A DNA stretch of 34,952 bases, from positions 1-34,952 of the forward strand of contig JAIUMY010000027.1 in assembly GCA_022565335.1 (NCBI GenBank). Direction: 5' to 3'. A program made the translations under genes and the position numbers. Below the pieces are notes generated by a model. That model worked only from the letters and a program-made list of their open reading frames with translations. It did not search any database and had not been told where the DNA came from. Numbering within the stretch: position 1 is the stretch's first letter; each line of letters starts with the position of its first letter. This document shows positions 23,626 to 33,451 of this stretch, in pieces. This stretch comes from Opitutales bacterium. Lineage in GTDB: Bacteria > Verrucomicrobiota > Verrucomicrobiia > Opitutales > T3Sed10-336.

Positions 23626-23853
23626 TTACTCTACCCCGAGAAACGCGGCCGCTTTTTGGTAACTTCGCCTTTCCAGGTAATGACGCAGGTCCCCCGGCAA
23701 TTCGCGGCGATTTTCGACCGCGAGACGATCGAGCTCCGCCAGAATCTCCGTCAGGGAACGCTCCCCTTTTCCGACCACGGCCTCGGAAAACTCCCTTAGA
23801 AGAATTTTTGCGCGAGAGAGTGTTTCTTGTGATTGAGAATTTTGATTATCCAT
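23626..23853 (-). CDS. Small helical hypothetical protein
   Basis: 75 aa from ATG 23853. The longer track start at 23898 runs into the sucA promoter. Composition is strongly helical and charged: LSRAKILLREFSEAVVGKGERSLTEILAELDRLA, then NRRELPGDLRHYLERRSYQKAAAFL. No family recognised. Divergent from sucA with a 92-bp gap. Regular helices and balanced charge make it a believable gene. Confidence 0.6.
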   Translation of the reverse strand: MDNQNSQSQETLSRAKILLREFSEAVVGKGERSLTEILAELDRLAVENRRELPGDLRHYLERRSYQKAAAFLGVE

Positions 23854-23883
23854 GAGAATTCTTAAAAGACAACATAAGCAAAC

Positions 23884-23912
23884 TTGCTTGTCAGCCAAAT
23901 CTCTATTATATT
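23884..23912 (+). promoter_or_regulatory. Probable sigma-70-type promoter of sucA
   Basis: TTGCTT, 17-nt spacer, TATATT, placing transcription start about 25-30 nt before the sucA ATG. It is the best such match in the gap; not proven. Confidence 0.5.
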
Positions 23913-23945
23913 TTTTCCTTTCTCCATACCTGTGCCCGAAGCACC

Positions 23946-26717
23946 ATGAATCAAATATCCTTCGCTCATCGCCAAAACGCCGACCTTATCGACCAATACT
24001 ACGAGTCTTGGAAGCAAGACGAGACCTCCGTTGACGAAAATTGGCGGGCCTTTTTCTCGGGGTTTGAATTAGCCTCCCAAAACGGCAGTGCTCCCACCGC
24101 TGCCCAGTTACCTGACGGAACCCCGGATACCGGAAGCTTCCCCGAGGGCTTTGCCGCCAAACAATCCCGGGTGGCCAGCCTTATCTATGCCTACCGCACG
24201 CTCGGGCACCTGACCGCCGATCTCGACCCCTTGGGCTTAAGCCCGCGCAGCCACCCTCAATTGGATCTTTCCAACTTCGGTCTGACCGAGGCGGATCTGC
24301 AAGAGGAATACGATGTTGGCCACTATCAGGACGGCGGGAAAATGCCACTCGGCGAGGTCATCGAAAAACTGAAAAGAACATACTGCGACAAAGTCGGCGT
24401 TGAGTACATTTACATTCAGGATACCGAGATCCGCCGCTGGCTGCAAAGCCGCATGGAGGGGATTTCCATGGATCCGCAGTTTGATCGCGAAGAAAAGATC
24501 CGCATTCTCAAGAAAGTCCATGAAGCTGAGGTCTTCGAAAGATTTCTGCATACCCGGTATTCCGGGCAAAAGCGCTTTTCTCTCGAAGGCGGCGAAACGA
24601 CCATTGCCGCCCTCGACATGCTGATTGAAAAATGCCCCCATTTCGGCATTGAGGAAATCGTCATGGGCATGGCCCACCGGGGCCGACTCAACGTCCTCGC
24701 GAACATCATGAAGAAATCCTACGAGTTTATCTTCGAGGAATTCTCCGAAAACTACATCCCGGAAACGGTTTGCGGCGATGGCGATGTCAAATACCACCTC
24801 GGCTACGAATCGGTCCTCAAAACCTCTTCCGAAAAAGAAGTCGAAGTTCGCTTAGCTTCCAACCCCAGCCACTTGGAGGCCGTCAACCCGGTGGTCGAAG
24901 GCAAGGCCCGCGCCCGTCAACGCATCCGCGAAGACCTGGAGCGAAAGAGAGTCCTGCCCTTCCTCATTCACGGCGATGCCGCCTTCGCCGGCCAAGGGGT
25001 CGTCAGCGAAACCTTGAATTTCTCCCAACTTCCCGGCTACCGCACCGGGGGCACGATCCATTTCATTATCAACAATCAAATCGGCTTCACCACCAAACCT
25101 TCGGAGGGCCGGTCCAGTCGCTACTGCACTGACATTGCCAAAATGATCGAAGCCCCGATTTTCCATGTCAACGGCGACGACCCTCTGGCCGTTTGCATGG
25201 TCATGGACCTTGCCCTGGAATTTCGGCAAAAATTCCAGAAAGATATCGTCATCGACATGTATTGCTACCGCAAGCACGGCCACAACGAGACCGATGAGCC
25301 AATGTTTACGCAGCCGATTCTTTACCAACGAATCAATAAAAAGCGCGCCATTAGCACAATACTCTCCGAAAAACTTATCGAGGAAGGCACCTTGGGCGAA
25401 AAAGAAAGCGAGAGCATTGCCAAGGAATTTCGGGAAACCCTCGACCAAGCTTTTGAAAAAGTAAAGTCAGGACAAAAAGAGAGCGATAAAATCGAAAAGA
25501 AATTCCGCGGGGCCGACGCGGTTTTCCAGCCGCCCTACTCTTTCGACCCCCTGCCCACCGGGGTCGAGGAAAAAACTTTGCGGAAAATCACCGAAGCTCT
25601 GACCGCGGTTCCTGAGAATTTTAAACTAAACCGGAAAATCAAACGCCAACTGGACGCCCGGCGGCGCAGCATGGAGGAAAACGAGCCTATCGACTGGGGA
25701 TTTGCCGAGGCGCTGGCCTTTGGCAGCCTCATGCTGGAAGGCACTCCCGTCAGGCTTTCCGGACAGGACAGCGAGCGGGGCACTTTCAGTCACCGGCACG
25801 CGGCCTTCTACGATGTCGAAACCAGCGAGCGCTACGTGCCCCTTTTGCATCTGGACGAAAACCAAGCCAAATTCTGCGTATACAATTCCAGCCTTTCGGA
25901 AGCCGGCGTTCTCGGCTTTGATTTTGGCTACTCGCTGGATTACCCGCAAATGCTCTGTATCTGGGAAGCTCAATTCGGGGATTTCGTCAATGGGGCTCAG
26001 GTTATCATCGATCAATTTTTAACCTCCAGCGAATCCAAATGGCAACAGGTCAGCGGGATGACCCTGCTCCTGCCACACGGCTACGAAGGCCAAGGGCCGG
26101 AACACTCTTCGGCACGCCTGGAGCGGTTTCTTCAAAGCTGCGCCGAAGACAACATTCAGGTCTGCAATATGACTACCGCGGCCCAATACTTTCACTGCCT
26201 GCGTCGGCAAATGAAGCGGGAATACCGCAAACCACTGATCATCATGTCGCCCAAGAGCCTCCTTCGTCACAAGGGGGTAAGCTCCCCGATGGAGGATTTG
26301 ACCTCCGGGCATTTCAAGGAAATCCTCCCCGATCCCGAAGCTCCCGCCAAGGCCAAAACCAAACGGCTGATTCTCTGCTCCGGGAAAGTCTTCTACGATC
26401 TTGATGACTACCGACGCAAAAACAACATCACCGACACCACGATCGTTCGCGTCGAGCAACTTTATCCGCTCAACCGGAAAGAATTGGAAAAACTGGCCAA
26501 AGACTACAAAAAATCCGGGGATCTGGTCTGGTGCCAGGAGGAATCCAAAAACATGGGAGCCTGGAGCTTCATCGCCCCCGAACTGGCCGAAATCTTTGGC
26601 AAACCTTTCCGCTATAGCGGGCGCGGCGCCAGCGCCAGTCCGGCCGTCGGTGCCCTCACCTTGCACAATCGGGAACTTGCGGAATTCCTGGACGACGCCT
26701 TTCAGAAGAAAAGTTAA
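23946..26717 (+). CDS. sucA: 2-oxoglutarate dehydrogenase E1 component
   Basis: 923 aa. ThDP-dependent decarboxylation of 2-oxoglutarate and transfer to the lipoyl group of E2, TCA cycle. Seen: N-terminal DLIDQYYESWKQDETSVDENWRAFF (E2-binding), KRFSLEGGETTIAALD, GMAHRGRLNVLANI, LASNPSHLEAVNPVVEGKARA, IHGDAAFAGQGVVSETLNFS, FIINNQIGFTT, RKHGHNETDEPMFTQP, and the C-terminal half with LLPHGYEGQGPEHSSARLERFLQ and LVWCQEESKNMGAW. All E1o signatures are present at normal length. sucB follows after 46 bp; an E3 gene is not in the window. Divergent from a small hypothetical gene. Confidence 0.97.
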   Translation: MNQISFAHRQNADLIDQYYESWKQDETSVDENWRAFFSGFELASQNGSAPTAAQLPDGTPDTGSFPEGFAAKQSRVASLIYAYRTLGHLTADLDPLGLSPRSHPQLDLSNFGLTEADLQEEYDVGHYQDGGKMPLGEVIEKLKRTYCDKVGVEYIYIQDTEIRRWLQSRMEGISMDPQFDREEKIRILKKVHEAEVFERFLHTRYSGQKRFSLEGGETTIAALDMLIEKCPHFGIEEIVMGMAHRGRLNVLANIMKKSYEFIFEEFSENYIPETVCGDGDVKYHLGYESVLKTSSEKEVEVRLASNPSHLEAVNPVVEGKARARQRIREDLERKRVLPFLIHGDAAFAGQGVVSETLNFSQLPGYRTGGTIHFIINNQIGFTTKPSEGRSSRYCTDIAKMIEAPIFHVNGDDPLAVCMVMDLALEFRQKFQKDIVIDMYCYRKHGHNETDEPMFTQPILYQRINKKRAISTILSEKLIEEGTLGEKESESIAKEFRETLDQAFEKVKSGQKESDKIEKKFRGADAVFQPPYSFDPLPTGVEEKTLRKITEALTAVPENFKLNRKIKRQLDARRRSMEENEPIDWGFAEALAFGSLMLEGTPVRLSGQDSERGTFSHRHAAFYDVETSERYVPLLHLDENQAKFCVYNSSLSEAGVLGFDFGYSLDYPQMLCIWEAQFGDFVNGAQVIIDQFLTSSESKWQQVSGMTLLLPHGYEGQGPEHSSARLERFLQSCAEDNIQVCNMTTAAQYFHCLRRQMKREYRKPLIIMSPKSLLRHKGVSSPMEDLTSGHFKEILPDPEAPAKAKTKRLILCSGKVFYDLDDYRRKNNITDTTIVRVEQLYPLNRKELEKLAKDYKKSGDLVWCQEESKNMGAWSFIAPELAEIFGKPFRYSGRGASASPAVGALTLHNRELAEFLDDAFQKKS

Positions 26718-26763
26718 TCTTTTACCGTTGCCGCCCTCTCTCTAAACTCTCATCTATAATCAC

Positions 26764-28020
26764 ATGGCCGTTGAAGTTAAAGTCCCCTCGATGGGTGAAT
26801 CCATCACCTCCGGAATCCTCGCCGCCTGGCAAGTCCAGGACGGCGACCACGTCACCCAGGATCAAGTCCTTTTTGAATTGGAAACCGATAAAATCACCTC
26901 CGAAGGCCTTGCCGAGGAAGAAGGTATTATCCGTATCAAAGTCGAAGAAGGCGAGGAAGTCGAAATAGGCCAAGTCGTCGCCATCATTGAAGAGGGCTCC
27001 GGGGAAAGCAGCGGCGACCAAGAGGAAAAATCCACTGCCGATAAAGAAGAATCCCCGGCTCCAGCCGAAGAAAAGAAATCAACTTCCGGAAAGGAATACC
27101 CTCTCTCCCCGGCCGCCCGCAGAGCGGTCGAATCAACTGGCGTGGACCCCGCCACGATTGAAGGTTCCGGCAAAGACGGCCGCATTACCAAAGACGATGT
27201 TCTCAAGGCGGCGGAAAACAAAGACCCCGCCCCGGCGTCAAAGACCGAACCCGCGCCCCCATCCAAACCCGCTCAGCCTGAGACTAAGGCTCCGGCCAAG
27301 GAACAACCGGCGGACGATTCGGATCGGACCACCCGTAAGAAAATGTCCCCGCTACGGCAACGTATTGCCCAGCGTTTGGTCCAAGCCCAACAGGAAGCCG
27401 CGATGTTGACCACCTTCAACGAAGTCGACGTCAGTGCGGTCAAACAACTGCGGGCCAAATACCAGGATCAATTTGTAAAAAAACACGGGATTAAACTGGG
27501 CTTTATGTCTTTCTTCGTCAAAGCCGTGGTCCATGCCCTGCAGGAAGTTCCGGCCGTCAATGCGCAGATCGACGGCGATTCCATTGTCACCAACCATTTT
27601 TACGATATCGGTGTCGCCGTCAGTACCGGCAAGGGCCTACTCGTTCCCGTCATCCGCAATTGCGACCAACTCGGTCTCGCGGAGATTGAAAAGGCGATTG
27701 GCGAATCCGCCCAAAAAGCCCGCGACGGGAAAATCACCATTGAAGACCTCGAAGGTGGAGTCTTTACCATTTCCAACGGGGGGATTTTCGGCTCCCTTCT
27801 CTCCACCCCTATCATCAATCCTCCCCAAAGCGGAATCCTCGGCATGCATACCATCCAGGAACGTCCGGTCGCCATCAATGGAGAAGTCAAGATACGACCC
27901 ATGATGTACCTCGCCCACTCCTACGATCACCGTTTGATCGACGGTAGCGAAGCGGTCAGATTCCTGGTAAAAATCAAAGAAGTCATCGAAGACCCCACCC
28001 GCCTGGTCATCGGCGTCTAA
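26764..28020 (+). CDS. sucB: Dihydrolipoyllysine-residue succinyltransferase (E2 of 2-oxoglutarate dehydrogenase)
   Basis: 418 aa. Core of the complex; transfers succinyl from the lipoyl arm to CoA. Seen: lipoyl domain with [12 protein letters not shown] (K43 lipoylated), an acidic/Ala-Pro linker, the E3-binding domain [33 protein letters not shown] (about 115-147), a second linker rich in Pro/Ala/Lys, and the catalytic domain with [36 protein letters not shown] and [10 protein letters not shown] (catalytic H389, D393). The TTFNE and [10 protein letters not shown] signatures favour SucB over other E2s. One lipoyl domain only, as usual for SucB. Confidence 0.96.
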   Translation: MAVEVKVPSMGESITSGILAAWQVQDGDHVTQDQVLFELETDKITSEGLAEEEGIIRIKVEEGEEVEIGQVVAIIEEGSGESSGDQEEKSTADKEESPAPAEEKKSTSGKEYPLSPAARRAVESTGVDPATIEGSGKDGRITKDDVLKAAENKDPAPASKTEPAPPSKPAQPETKAPAKEQPADDSDRTTRKKMSPLRQRIAQRLVQAQQEAAMLTTFNEVDVSAVKQLRAKYQDQFVKKHGIKLGFMSFFVKAVVHALQEVPAVNAQIDGDSIVTNHFYDIGVAVSTGKGLLVPVIRNCDQLGLAEIEKAIGESAQKARDGKITIEDLEGGVFTISNGGIFGSLLSTPIINPPQSGILGMHTIQERPVAINGEVKIRPMMYLAHSYDHRLIDGSEAVRFLVKIKEVIEDPTRLVIGV

Positions 28021-28092
28021 GTATAGAATCGCGGACGCAGGAAGCACCCACAGCTACTTTTCATCGGCCCCTGTAACGGCTGGCTCCGACTT

Positions 28093-29412
28093 TTATTCCG
28101 CTGGGGAGCAGCCGGTCAGGAAGGGGGAGTCGAGATGAAACTGCTCTACCCTACGCAACCAATAAGGCTCCATGGGGGCAGCAATCTTTTCAGCATCGGC
28201 AGGCCATTGGGTGACAATGTTGGCCAGGGTCAGACCTTTCACATTATCCGCCACCACGGCCGCCCGGGCTACCCGCGCCTCGGGACTGAAATTTGAAAGT
28301 TGGTTACTGGTATCGCGGGGAACCGTGTAAGAAGGATCCTCGACCTCCGGATAGTCCAGGACCACATCCCGCAAGGTGATATTTTCCAAAACCGCACCGT
28401 CCTGCGCAGTGAGCAAAATCCTCCCCCGGGTTCGACAGACGAAATTGCTGATCAGAATGTTTCGGACTCTTCCCAACTCCGGGGCCTCCTTTTCATGCTC
28501 CTGAATATCGATGTGAATGGCCCGGTCGGTTCCTCGCCGCGTCATGGCTTGTCCGGTAAAGTTGGTGAAAACACAATTCTCCACCACGCCCCCGTCCCAA
28601 AGAATGATCTGCAGCATCCGGAGAGCATTCAAAACGGTGCAATTGCTCACCGCCACGTGTCGAATATCCGAAGCCGTCTCGGCCCCCAGACCCACCGCAG
28701 CACAGAGACTTTCCAGAATACAGTTGGTTACCACGATATGCTCACTTGGCCCGGCATCGACCGTTGCCTTGATGATGATATTGTCATCACAACCCCGGAT
28801 ATCACAGTTGCTCACCGTCACGTGCCGGCATCCATTGATATCGAGCCCATCGGTATTGGGTCCATGCATATTATTACGGATGGTCACCCCGTCAATCCAG
28901 ACCTGTTCGCACAAAAAGGTATGCACCGTCCAACCCGGGCTATTGCAAATGGTGATTTTTTCCAAGCGGAGATTGCGACAATTCCGAAACTCCAGCAAAG
29001 GGGAAATCCGTTGCTTTTTGGCCTTGTGAAAATAGTCATTGGGCGGCGGCATAAACCCTTCCCAGAACAGTTCCCCGCACCCGTCAATAGTCCCGCCTCC
29101 GGTAATCGTAACCCCCTCTACGCCATCGGCGACCAACAGGTGGAAAGGCTGACGGTCCTTATTGTGCCCTTGACCGAGATTTGGATATTCCCGGAGATCG
29201 GGATCGGGTTGCAGTACAGCCCCCTCGGACAAAAACAGGGTAACCCCCGAACGCAGGAAAAACGTGCGTACCGTCCAGCGGCCAGCCGGTACTAAAACAG
29301 TCCGGTCACCACTCTCCGCAGCTGCCGCATCGAGGGCTTGCTGCAAAGCGGCCGTCACATGCGCCGGATTTTCACGTTTATCGTCAGGGCAATACTCAAG
29401 GAATGACTTCAT
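28093..29412 (-). CDS. GH28-like right-handed beta-helix protein, catalytic set incomplete
   Basis: 439 aa from ATG 29412 (the track start is TTG 29448). Polygalacturonase-type fold: VLVPAGRWTVRTFFLRSGVTLFLSEGAVL at the N-terminus, ITGGGTIDG, NSPGWTVHTFLCEQVWIDGVTI, NTDGLDINGCRHVTVSNCDIRGCDDNIIIK. The three Asp residues of GH28 (NTDG and DD) are present, but the GH(G/S) His is replaced by LCAAVGLGAE, and the R-I-K motif reads LQI. No signal peptide is visible. Likely acts on an uncommon glycan or is not hydrolytic in the usual way. Neighbours give no substrate hint; it converges on sucB. Confidence 0.82.
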   Translation of the reverse strand: MKSFLEYCPDDKRENPAHVTAALQQALDAAAAESGDRTVLVPAGRWTVRTFFLRSGVTLFLSEGAVLQPDPDLREYPNLGQGHNKDRQPFHLLVADGVEGVTITGGGTIDGCGELFWEGFMPPPNDYFHKAKKQRISPLLEFRNCRNLRLEKITICNSPGWTVHTFLCEQVWIDGVTIRNNMHGPNTDGLDINGCRHVTVSNCDIRGCDDNIIIKATVDAGPSEHIVVTNCILESLCAAVGLGAETASDIRHVAVSNCTVLNALRMLQIILWDGGVVENCVFTNFTGQAMTRRGTDRAIHIDIQEHEKEAPELGRVRNILISNFVCRTRGRILLTAQDGAVLENITLRDVVLDYPEVEDPSYTVPRDTSNQLSNFSPEARVARAAVVADNVKGLTLANIVTQWPADAEKIAAPMEPYWLRRVEQFHLDSPFLTGCSPAE

Positions 29413-29449
29413 CCCGTAAATCCCAAGGCTATCGCATCCCTGAGGCAAT

Positions 29450-30014
29450 CCTTAATGAACAATAATCTTGCTGAACCCCACCGCAATTTTCTGGCTCGGG
29501 CTATTTTTCTTACTTGCTTCACCGTTTTAATCCCGCTGAGCGCATGAATACGGACTATTTGGCCGGTCACTCCTTTGGATATTTTGTGCCGTAGGCACTT
29601 TGGACTGCGGCAATCCTATTACCGCTTTCTCCAGCCGCTGCCTGCGGCGGCGTTAGCGCAAATCCAACACTCCCGTAGCGAAGCGCTTTTATAAGGAGCA
29701 AGGACATTTCTGTCCTTGGGGAGCCGATCAGGCGACCTGAGTGGGGGAGAGTTTTCCGAATAGGCACCCTCCCTTCCATTCTCAAGGACAGGACGGAGGC
29801 GGAGCCGGAGAGGGCGAAGCAATGTCCTTGCTCCTTATTTTGGCACCTCCCCAAGGACAAGCGAAAGCCTTGGCGAAGGCGGACCCCAAGAGCTGAAAGC
29901 CCAACCCTATGCGGTAGCATCCAAGACCTTTAGTAAGGTCAACCTCTGGCCTTTAACCCAGAACCAAAATACGGAACTAAACTGTCAACTTTTCAACAGG
30001 AGTCGACAGTTATC
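29450..30014. repeat. Intergenic repeat region with 17-bp inverted repeat
   Basis: No supportable gene in 565 bp. TAAGGAGCAAGGACATT (29692-29708) is mirrored exactly by AATGTCCTTGCTCCTTA (29821-29837), enclosing 112 nt, with a nested CTGTCCTTG/CAAGGACAG pair. The left half recurs near 23169. A partial CCCGCTGAGCG is at 29533. It looks like a small dispersed, non-coding element (MITE- or REP-like); target-site duplications are not evident. Confidence 0.6.
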
Positions 30015-30626
30015 CTACGTTCCCTCCCGGTTCTCCAGATACGCCTGAACGAGCTTTTCGACTTGTTTGCCTAGCATGTCAAACTCCAGATTCACCTGGT
30101 CGCCCGGTTTTTTGGCCTTCAAATTGGTCAATTCCAGGGTGTGCGGAATCAGCCAAACCGCGAGCCCCTTGACCCGTACCTCCGCGGCCGTCAGCGAAAC
30201 GCCTTCGATGGCAATACTGCCTTTGGGTACCACCAGTTTGTCCCATTGGCCATCGTAGGAAATAGAGAGATAGGTATCCGCCCCCACTTTGCGGGCCTCC
30301 TCCACCTTGCCGACGGTATCGACATGCCCGCTGACAAAATGCCCCCCGACTTTGCCATCAAAGCGAAGGCTTCGTTCGAGATTTAAAAGATCGCCCTCCT
30401 GAAGGGACCCAAAGGAGGTACAGCGCATCGTCTCCTCCAGCAAATCAAAGCCTACCTGCCCTTCCCGTTGATCGGCCGCGGTCAGGCAGCATCCGTTGAC
30501 AGCAATACTGTCACCCGGATTTAAATCTTCCAGAGCTTTTTGGGCCTGTACCCACAACCGCCACCCTTTCGGGAGCTTTTCCAAGCTGGCTAACACTCCT
30601 GTTTCTTCAACGATTCCCGTAAACAT
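30015..30626 (-). CDS. ribE: Riboflavin synthase alpha chain
   Basis: 203 aa from ATG 30626. Dismutates two 6,7-dimethyl-8-ribityllumazine molecules to riboflavin. Seen: [10 protein letters not shown] at the very N-terminus (the family start, which decides against the longer track frame), [38 protein letters not shown], the second lumazine domain with [16 protein letters not shown] and [10 protein letters not shown], and [16 protein letters not shown]. Complete two-domain enzyme of usual length. Divergent from the parE-like gene; no FMN riboswitch is apparent in the 100-bp gap. Other rib genes are not in the window. Confidence 0.96.
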   Translation of the reverse strand: MFTGIVEETGVLASLEKLPKGWRLWVQAQKALEDLNPGDSIAVNGCCLTAADQREGQVGFDLLEETMRCTSFGSLQEGDLLNLERSLRFDGKVGGHFVSGHVDTVGKVEEARKVGADTYLSISYDGQWDKLVVPKGSIAIEGVSLTAAEVRVKGLAVWLIPHTLELTNLKAKKPGDQVNLEFDMLGKQVEKLVQAYLENREGT

Positions 30627-30726
30627 ACCCCTTTTCAAACGTGTTTCGACCTTTCGGGCAATAGCAATCAAACGGATTCCGTCTTGTCAGCCGGAACTCC
30701 CTCCGCCAATATACCCTTTTTGCCCT

Positions 30727-32586
30727 ATGGAAGATCACCAATATTCAGAAGACAGTATCAAATCCCTCGATTGGAAGGAACACATCCGCCTGCGCCCGGG
30801 GATGTATATCGGCAAATTGGGCGACGGGGCCTCCCCCGACGATGGCATCTACATCCTTTTTAAGGAAACTCTCGACAACAGCATCGACGAATTTGTCATG
30901 GGCTATGGCAAGAAAATCGATATCGAGGTGGAAGGTGATCTTCTCCGCGTCCGCGACTATGGCCGCGGTATTCCGCTGGGCAAGCTGATGGATTGTGCGG
31001 CCCGCATCAACACCGGCGCAAAATACGACACCGAGGCCTTCAAGAAATCCGTAGGCCTCAACGGGGTCGGCATCAAGGCGGTCAACGCCCTCAGTGAATA
31101 TTTTCGCATCGCTGCCTTCCGCGACGGCGAAACCAAGTCTATTTCCTTTTGTCGCGGAGAAGTGACGAAGGAGGACAAAACCAACCAACCGACCAAGGAG
31201 CGCAACGGAACCATGGTGGAGTTCCGCCCCGATCCGGAAATTTTCCGAAGCTTTGTTTTCAAAGACGAATTCCTGCAGAAAATGATCTGGAATTACGCCT
31301 TTCTCAACCGCGGCCTCACACTGGTTTTCAATGGCGAAAAATACACCTCCCAAAACGGTCTCGCCGACCTTCTGGCCGAAAATATCAGCGAAGAACCCAT
31401 CTACCCGGCCATTCATCTGTCGGGCGAAGACATTGAGATCGCCTTCACCCACACCCACCAATACGGGGAAGAGTACTACTCCTTTGTGAACGGACAACAC
31501 ACCACCCAGGGAGGCACCCACCAATCCGCTTTTCGCGAGGCTATCGTCAAAACCGTTCGCGATTTTTATAAAAAAGACTTCGATCCGGTGGATATCCGCT
31601 CCAGCATCGTCGCCGCAGTGAGCATCAAAATCATCGAACCGGTCTTCGAATCTCAGACCAAGACCAAACTCGGCTCCCAAACGATGTCCCCCGATGGCCA
31701 GACCATCCGCACGTTTATGATCAATTTTCTCGCCGAGAAATTGGACAACTACCTCCACCGCAACAGCGAGACCGCGGAAATTCTCCAGAAGAAAATCCTC
31801 CAGGCGGAAAAAGAACGCAAGGAGATGAAGGGCATTCAGAAACTCGCCCGCGAAAGAGCCAAGAAAGCGAAACTGCACAACCGCAAACTCCGTGATTGCC
31901 GGGTGCATTTTGACAGCAATGCCAAAAACCGCGAGGAAAGCACCCTCTTTATCACCGAGGGGGACTCCGCCTCCGGCTCCATCACCAAATCCCGTGATGT
32001 CAATACCCAGGCCGTTTTCAGCCTCAAAGGGAAACCCCTCAATTGCTTCGGGTTGACCAAGAAAGTGGTCTATGAGAACGAGGAGTTCAACCTTCTCCAA
32101 AACGCTCTCAACATCGAGGACGGTCTGGAAAACCTACGCTACAATCAGATTGTTCTCGCGACCGATGCCGACGTGGACGGGATGCACATCCGCCTCCTCC
32201 TCATTACCTTTTTCCTACAATTCTTTCCCGATCTGGTCAAACAAGGTCACCTGTATATTCTCCAGACCCCCCTCTTTCGGGTGCGCAACAAAAAGCATAC
32301 CCGCTATTGCTACAGCGATGAGGAACGCAAAAGAGCCATTCGCGACCTGTCCCCCAAACCGGAAATCACCCGGTTTAAGGGGCTCGGTGAAATCTCCCCG
32401 GATGAGTTTCAACATTTCATCGGCAAGGATATCCGTCTGGAACCGGTCGTCATTGCCAAGCACCACTCGATCAAGGAAATGCTCTCCTACTTCATGGGCA
32501 AGAACACCCCGGACCGGCAGAAGTTCATTATCGAAAACCTACGCATCGAACAGGATCTCCCCGAGGAAATTGCCGCCGCCAGCTAA
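30727..32586 (+). CDS. Type IIA topoisomerase subunit B, ParE/GyrB-like (Bacteroidota-type)
   Basis: 619 aa. ATPase subunit that drives strand passage with a ParC/GyrA partner. Seen: [72 protein letters not shown] (ATP site), the [17 protein letters not shown] (about 409-418), the SLKGKPLN segment, [12 protein letters not shown], and the C-terminal [15 protein letters not shown]. From memory this matches Bacteroidota ParE much better than proteobacterial GyrB; EGDSASGS instead of EGDSAGGS is one sign. ATG 30727 gives the standard start; the track frame upstream overlaps ribE. No parC follows. Confidence 0.93.
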   Translation: MEDHQYSEDSIKSLDWKEHIRLRPGMYIGKLGDGASPDDGIYILFKETLDNSIDEFVMGYGKKIDIEVEGDLLRVRDYGRGIPLGKLMDCAARINTGAKYDTEAFKKSVGLNGVGIKAVNALSEYFRIAAFRDGETKSISFCRGEVTKEDKTNQPTKERNGTMVEFRPDPEIFRSFVFKDEFLQKMIWNYAFLNRGLTLVFNGEKYTSQNGLADLLAENISEEPIYPAIHLSGEDIEIAFTHTHQYGEEYYSFVNGQHTTQGGTHQSAFREAIVKTVRDFYKKDFDPVDIRSSIVAAVSIKIIEPVFESQTKTKLGSQTMSPDGQTIRTFMINFLAEKLDNYLHRNSETAEILQKKILQAEKERKEMKGIQKLARERAKKAKLHNRKLRDCRVHFDSNAKNREESTLFITEGDSASGSITKSRDVNTQAVFSLKGKPLNCFGLTKKVVYENEEFNLLQNALNIEDGLENLRYNQIVLATDADVDGMHIRLLLITFFLQFFPDLVKQGHLYILQTPLFRVRNKKHTRYCYSDEERKRAIRDLSPKPEITRFKGLGEISPDEFQHFIGKDIRLEPVVIAKHHSIKEMLSYFMGKNTPDRQKFIIENLRIEQDLPEEIAAAS

Positions 32587-32607
32587 ACTGCTTCACCCCT
32601 TTATCCG

Positions 32608-33372
32608 ATGAAGATTGTTTTATTGGGGGACCTCCATTTTGTTAGTCCCAACGATCCTGACCTGGCCCAGCGGCAAGACCGGGCTCATTTCGCCGAAGCC
32701 TGGCCAAGCTTCGACGCAGTCGTCAAAGCCGTCCGGAAAGAAAGCCCGGATATGATTATCTCGGTCGGCGATATCGTCGATTACTTCTCCCCCGAAAACC
32801 TCGCCTTCGCCCAGGAGCAACTCAGCCGCCTGCCGGTTCCATGCCTGGTCACTCCCGGCAATCACGATTATTCCGGAGCCTCCTCACGGGCGGAAGTGGA
32901 AACCGCCTTCTCCAAGGCCGGCTTTCCCCTGGAAAACCGCGTTCTCTCCTGCGGGGATACCGGTATCCTTTTATACAATACGGGCCTTTCCAAAGAAGAA
33001 ACCGATGCCTGCCCCTGGTTGGACGAGCACCTACCCAAACATTCCCGCAATATCCTCTGCACACACGTCCCCCCTGATCTGCCCCAAACCCGGGAGGCGA
33101 TTCTCTCCGTTCAACCGGACAAGCCCCTGGCCAAATATGTCCGTCAACTCGGCCGCCGGCCCTTCGAAACCCTTTTGCCCCACCTCTCACACGTCTTCTC
33201 CGGACACGTACATTTCCCCGCCCAATATCGCGTCGCCACTACCGAGTTTCAACTCCTCCCTCTCAGCGTTCGCGCCGCCAACCGCAACTACCCCGGCATG
33301 GGCGCCATCCATACCCACGACCTCACCCAAAAAACAACCCGCCATATCCAATTGCCAGTCATTGCCGGGTAA
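32608..33372 (+). CDS. Metallophosphoesterase (calcineurin-like)
   Basis: 254 aa, cytoplasmic (no signal). Two-metal phosphoesterase: KIVLLGDLHFVSP, ISVGDIVDYFS, VTPGNHDYSG, ILCTHVPPDLP and FSGHVHFPAQY form the complete ligand set in the usual order. Similar in size to CpdA-like cyclic nucleotide phosphodiesterases, but the substrate cannot be read from the sequence. It starts 21 bp after the parE-like gene and is likely co-transcribed, an unusual partner for a topoisomerase. Confidence 0.9.
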   Translation: MKIVLLGDLHFVSPNDPDLAQRQDRAHFAEAWPSFDAVVKAVRKESPDMIISVGDIVDYFSPENLAFAQEQLSRLPVPCLVTPGNHDYSGASSRAEVETAFSKAGFPLENRVLSCGDTGILLYNTGLSKEETDACPWLDEHLPKHSRNILCTHVPPDLPQTREAILSVQPDKPLAKYVRQLGRRPFETLLPHLSHVFSGHVHFPAQYRVATTEFQLLPLSVRAANRNYPGMGAIHTHDLTQKTTRHIQLPVIAG

Positions 33373-33451
33373 ATGACCAGCCCATCGCCCTTGGCATCTC
33401 CACAGCCTACACATTCCCGGAACAGTCTGCATTCAAAAGCTTGCGATGCAA

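Noticed and set aside
23228-23855. Overlapping + strand ORFs 23228-23662, 23322-23855 and 23602-23799
   Set aside because: They cross the repeat region and the small minus-strand gene, and are rich in Arg/Pro/Ser as expected of non-coding GC-rich frames.
29567-29920. ORFs 29567-29920 and 29619-29822 (minus)
   Set aside because: They translate the inverted-repeat element; similar peptides at 23134-23601 reflect the shared repeat, not a protein family.
30496-30726. 77-residue N-terminal extension of the topoisomerase subunit
   Set aside because: It is antisense to the ribE N-terminus, and the family start is at ATG 30727.
30745-32100. 451-aa minus-strand ORF opposite the parE-like gene
   Set aside because: Antisense shadow of a conserved topoisomerase; composition follows from the codon bias of the real gene.
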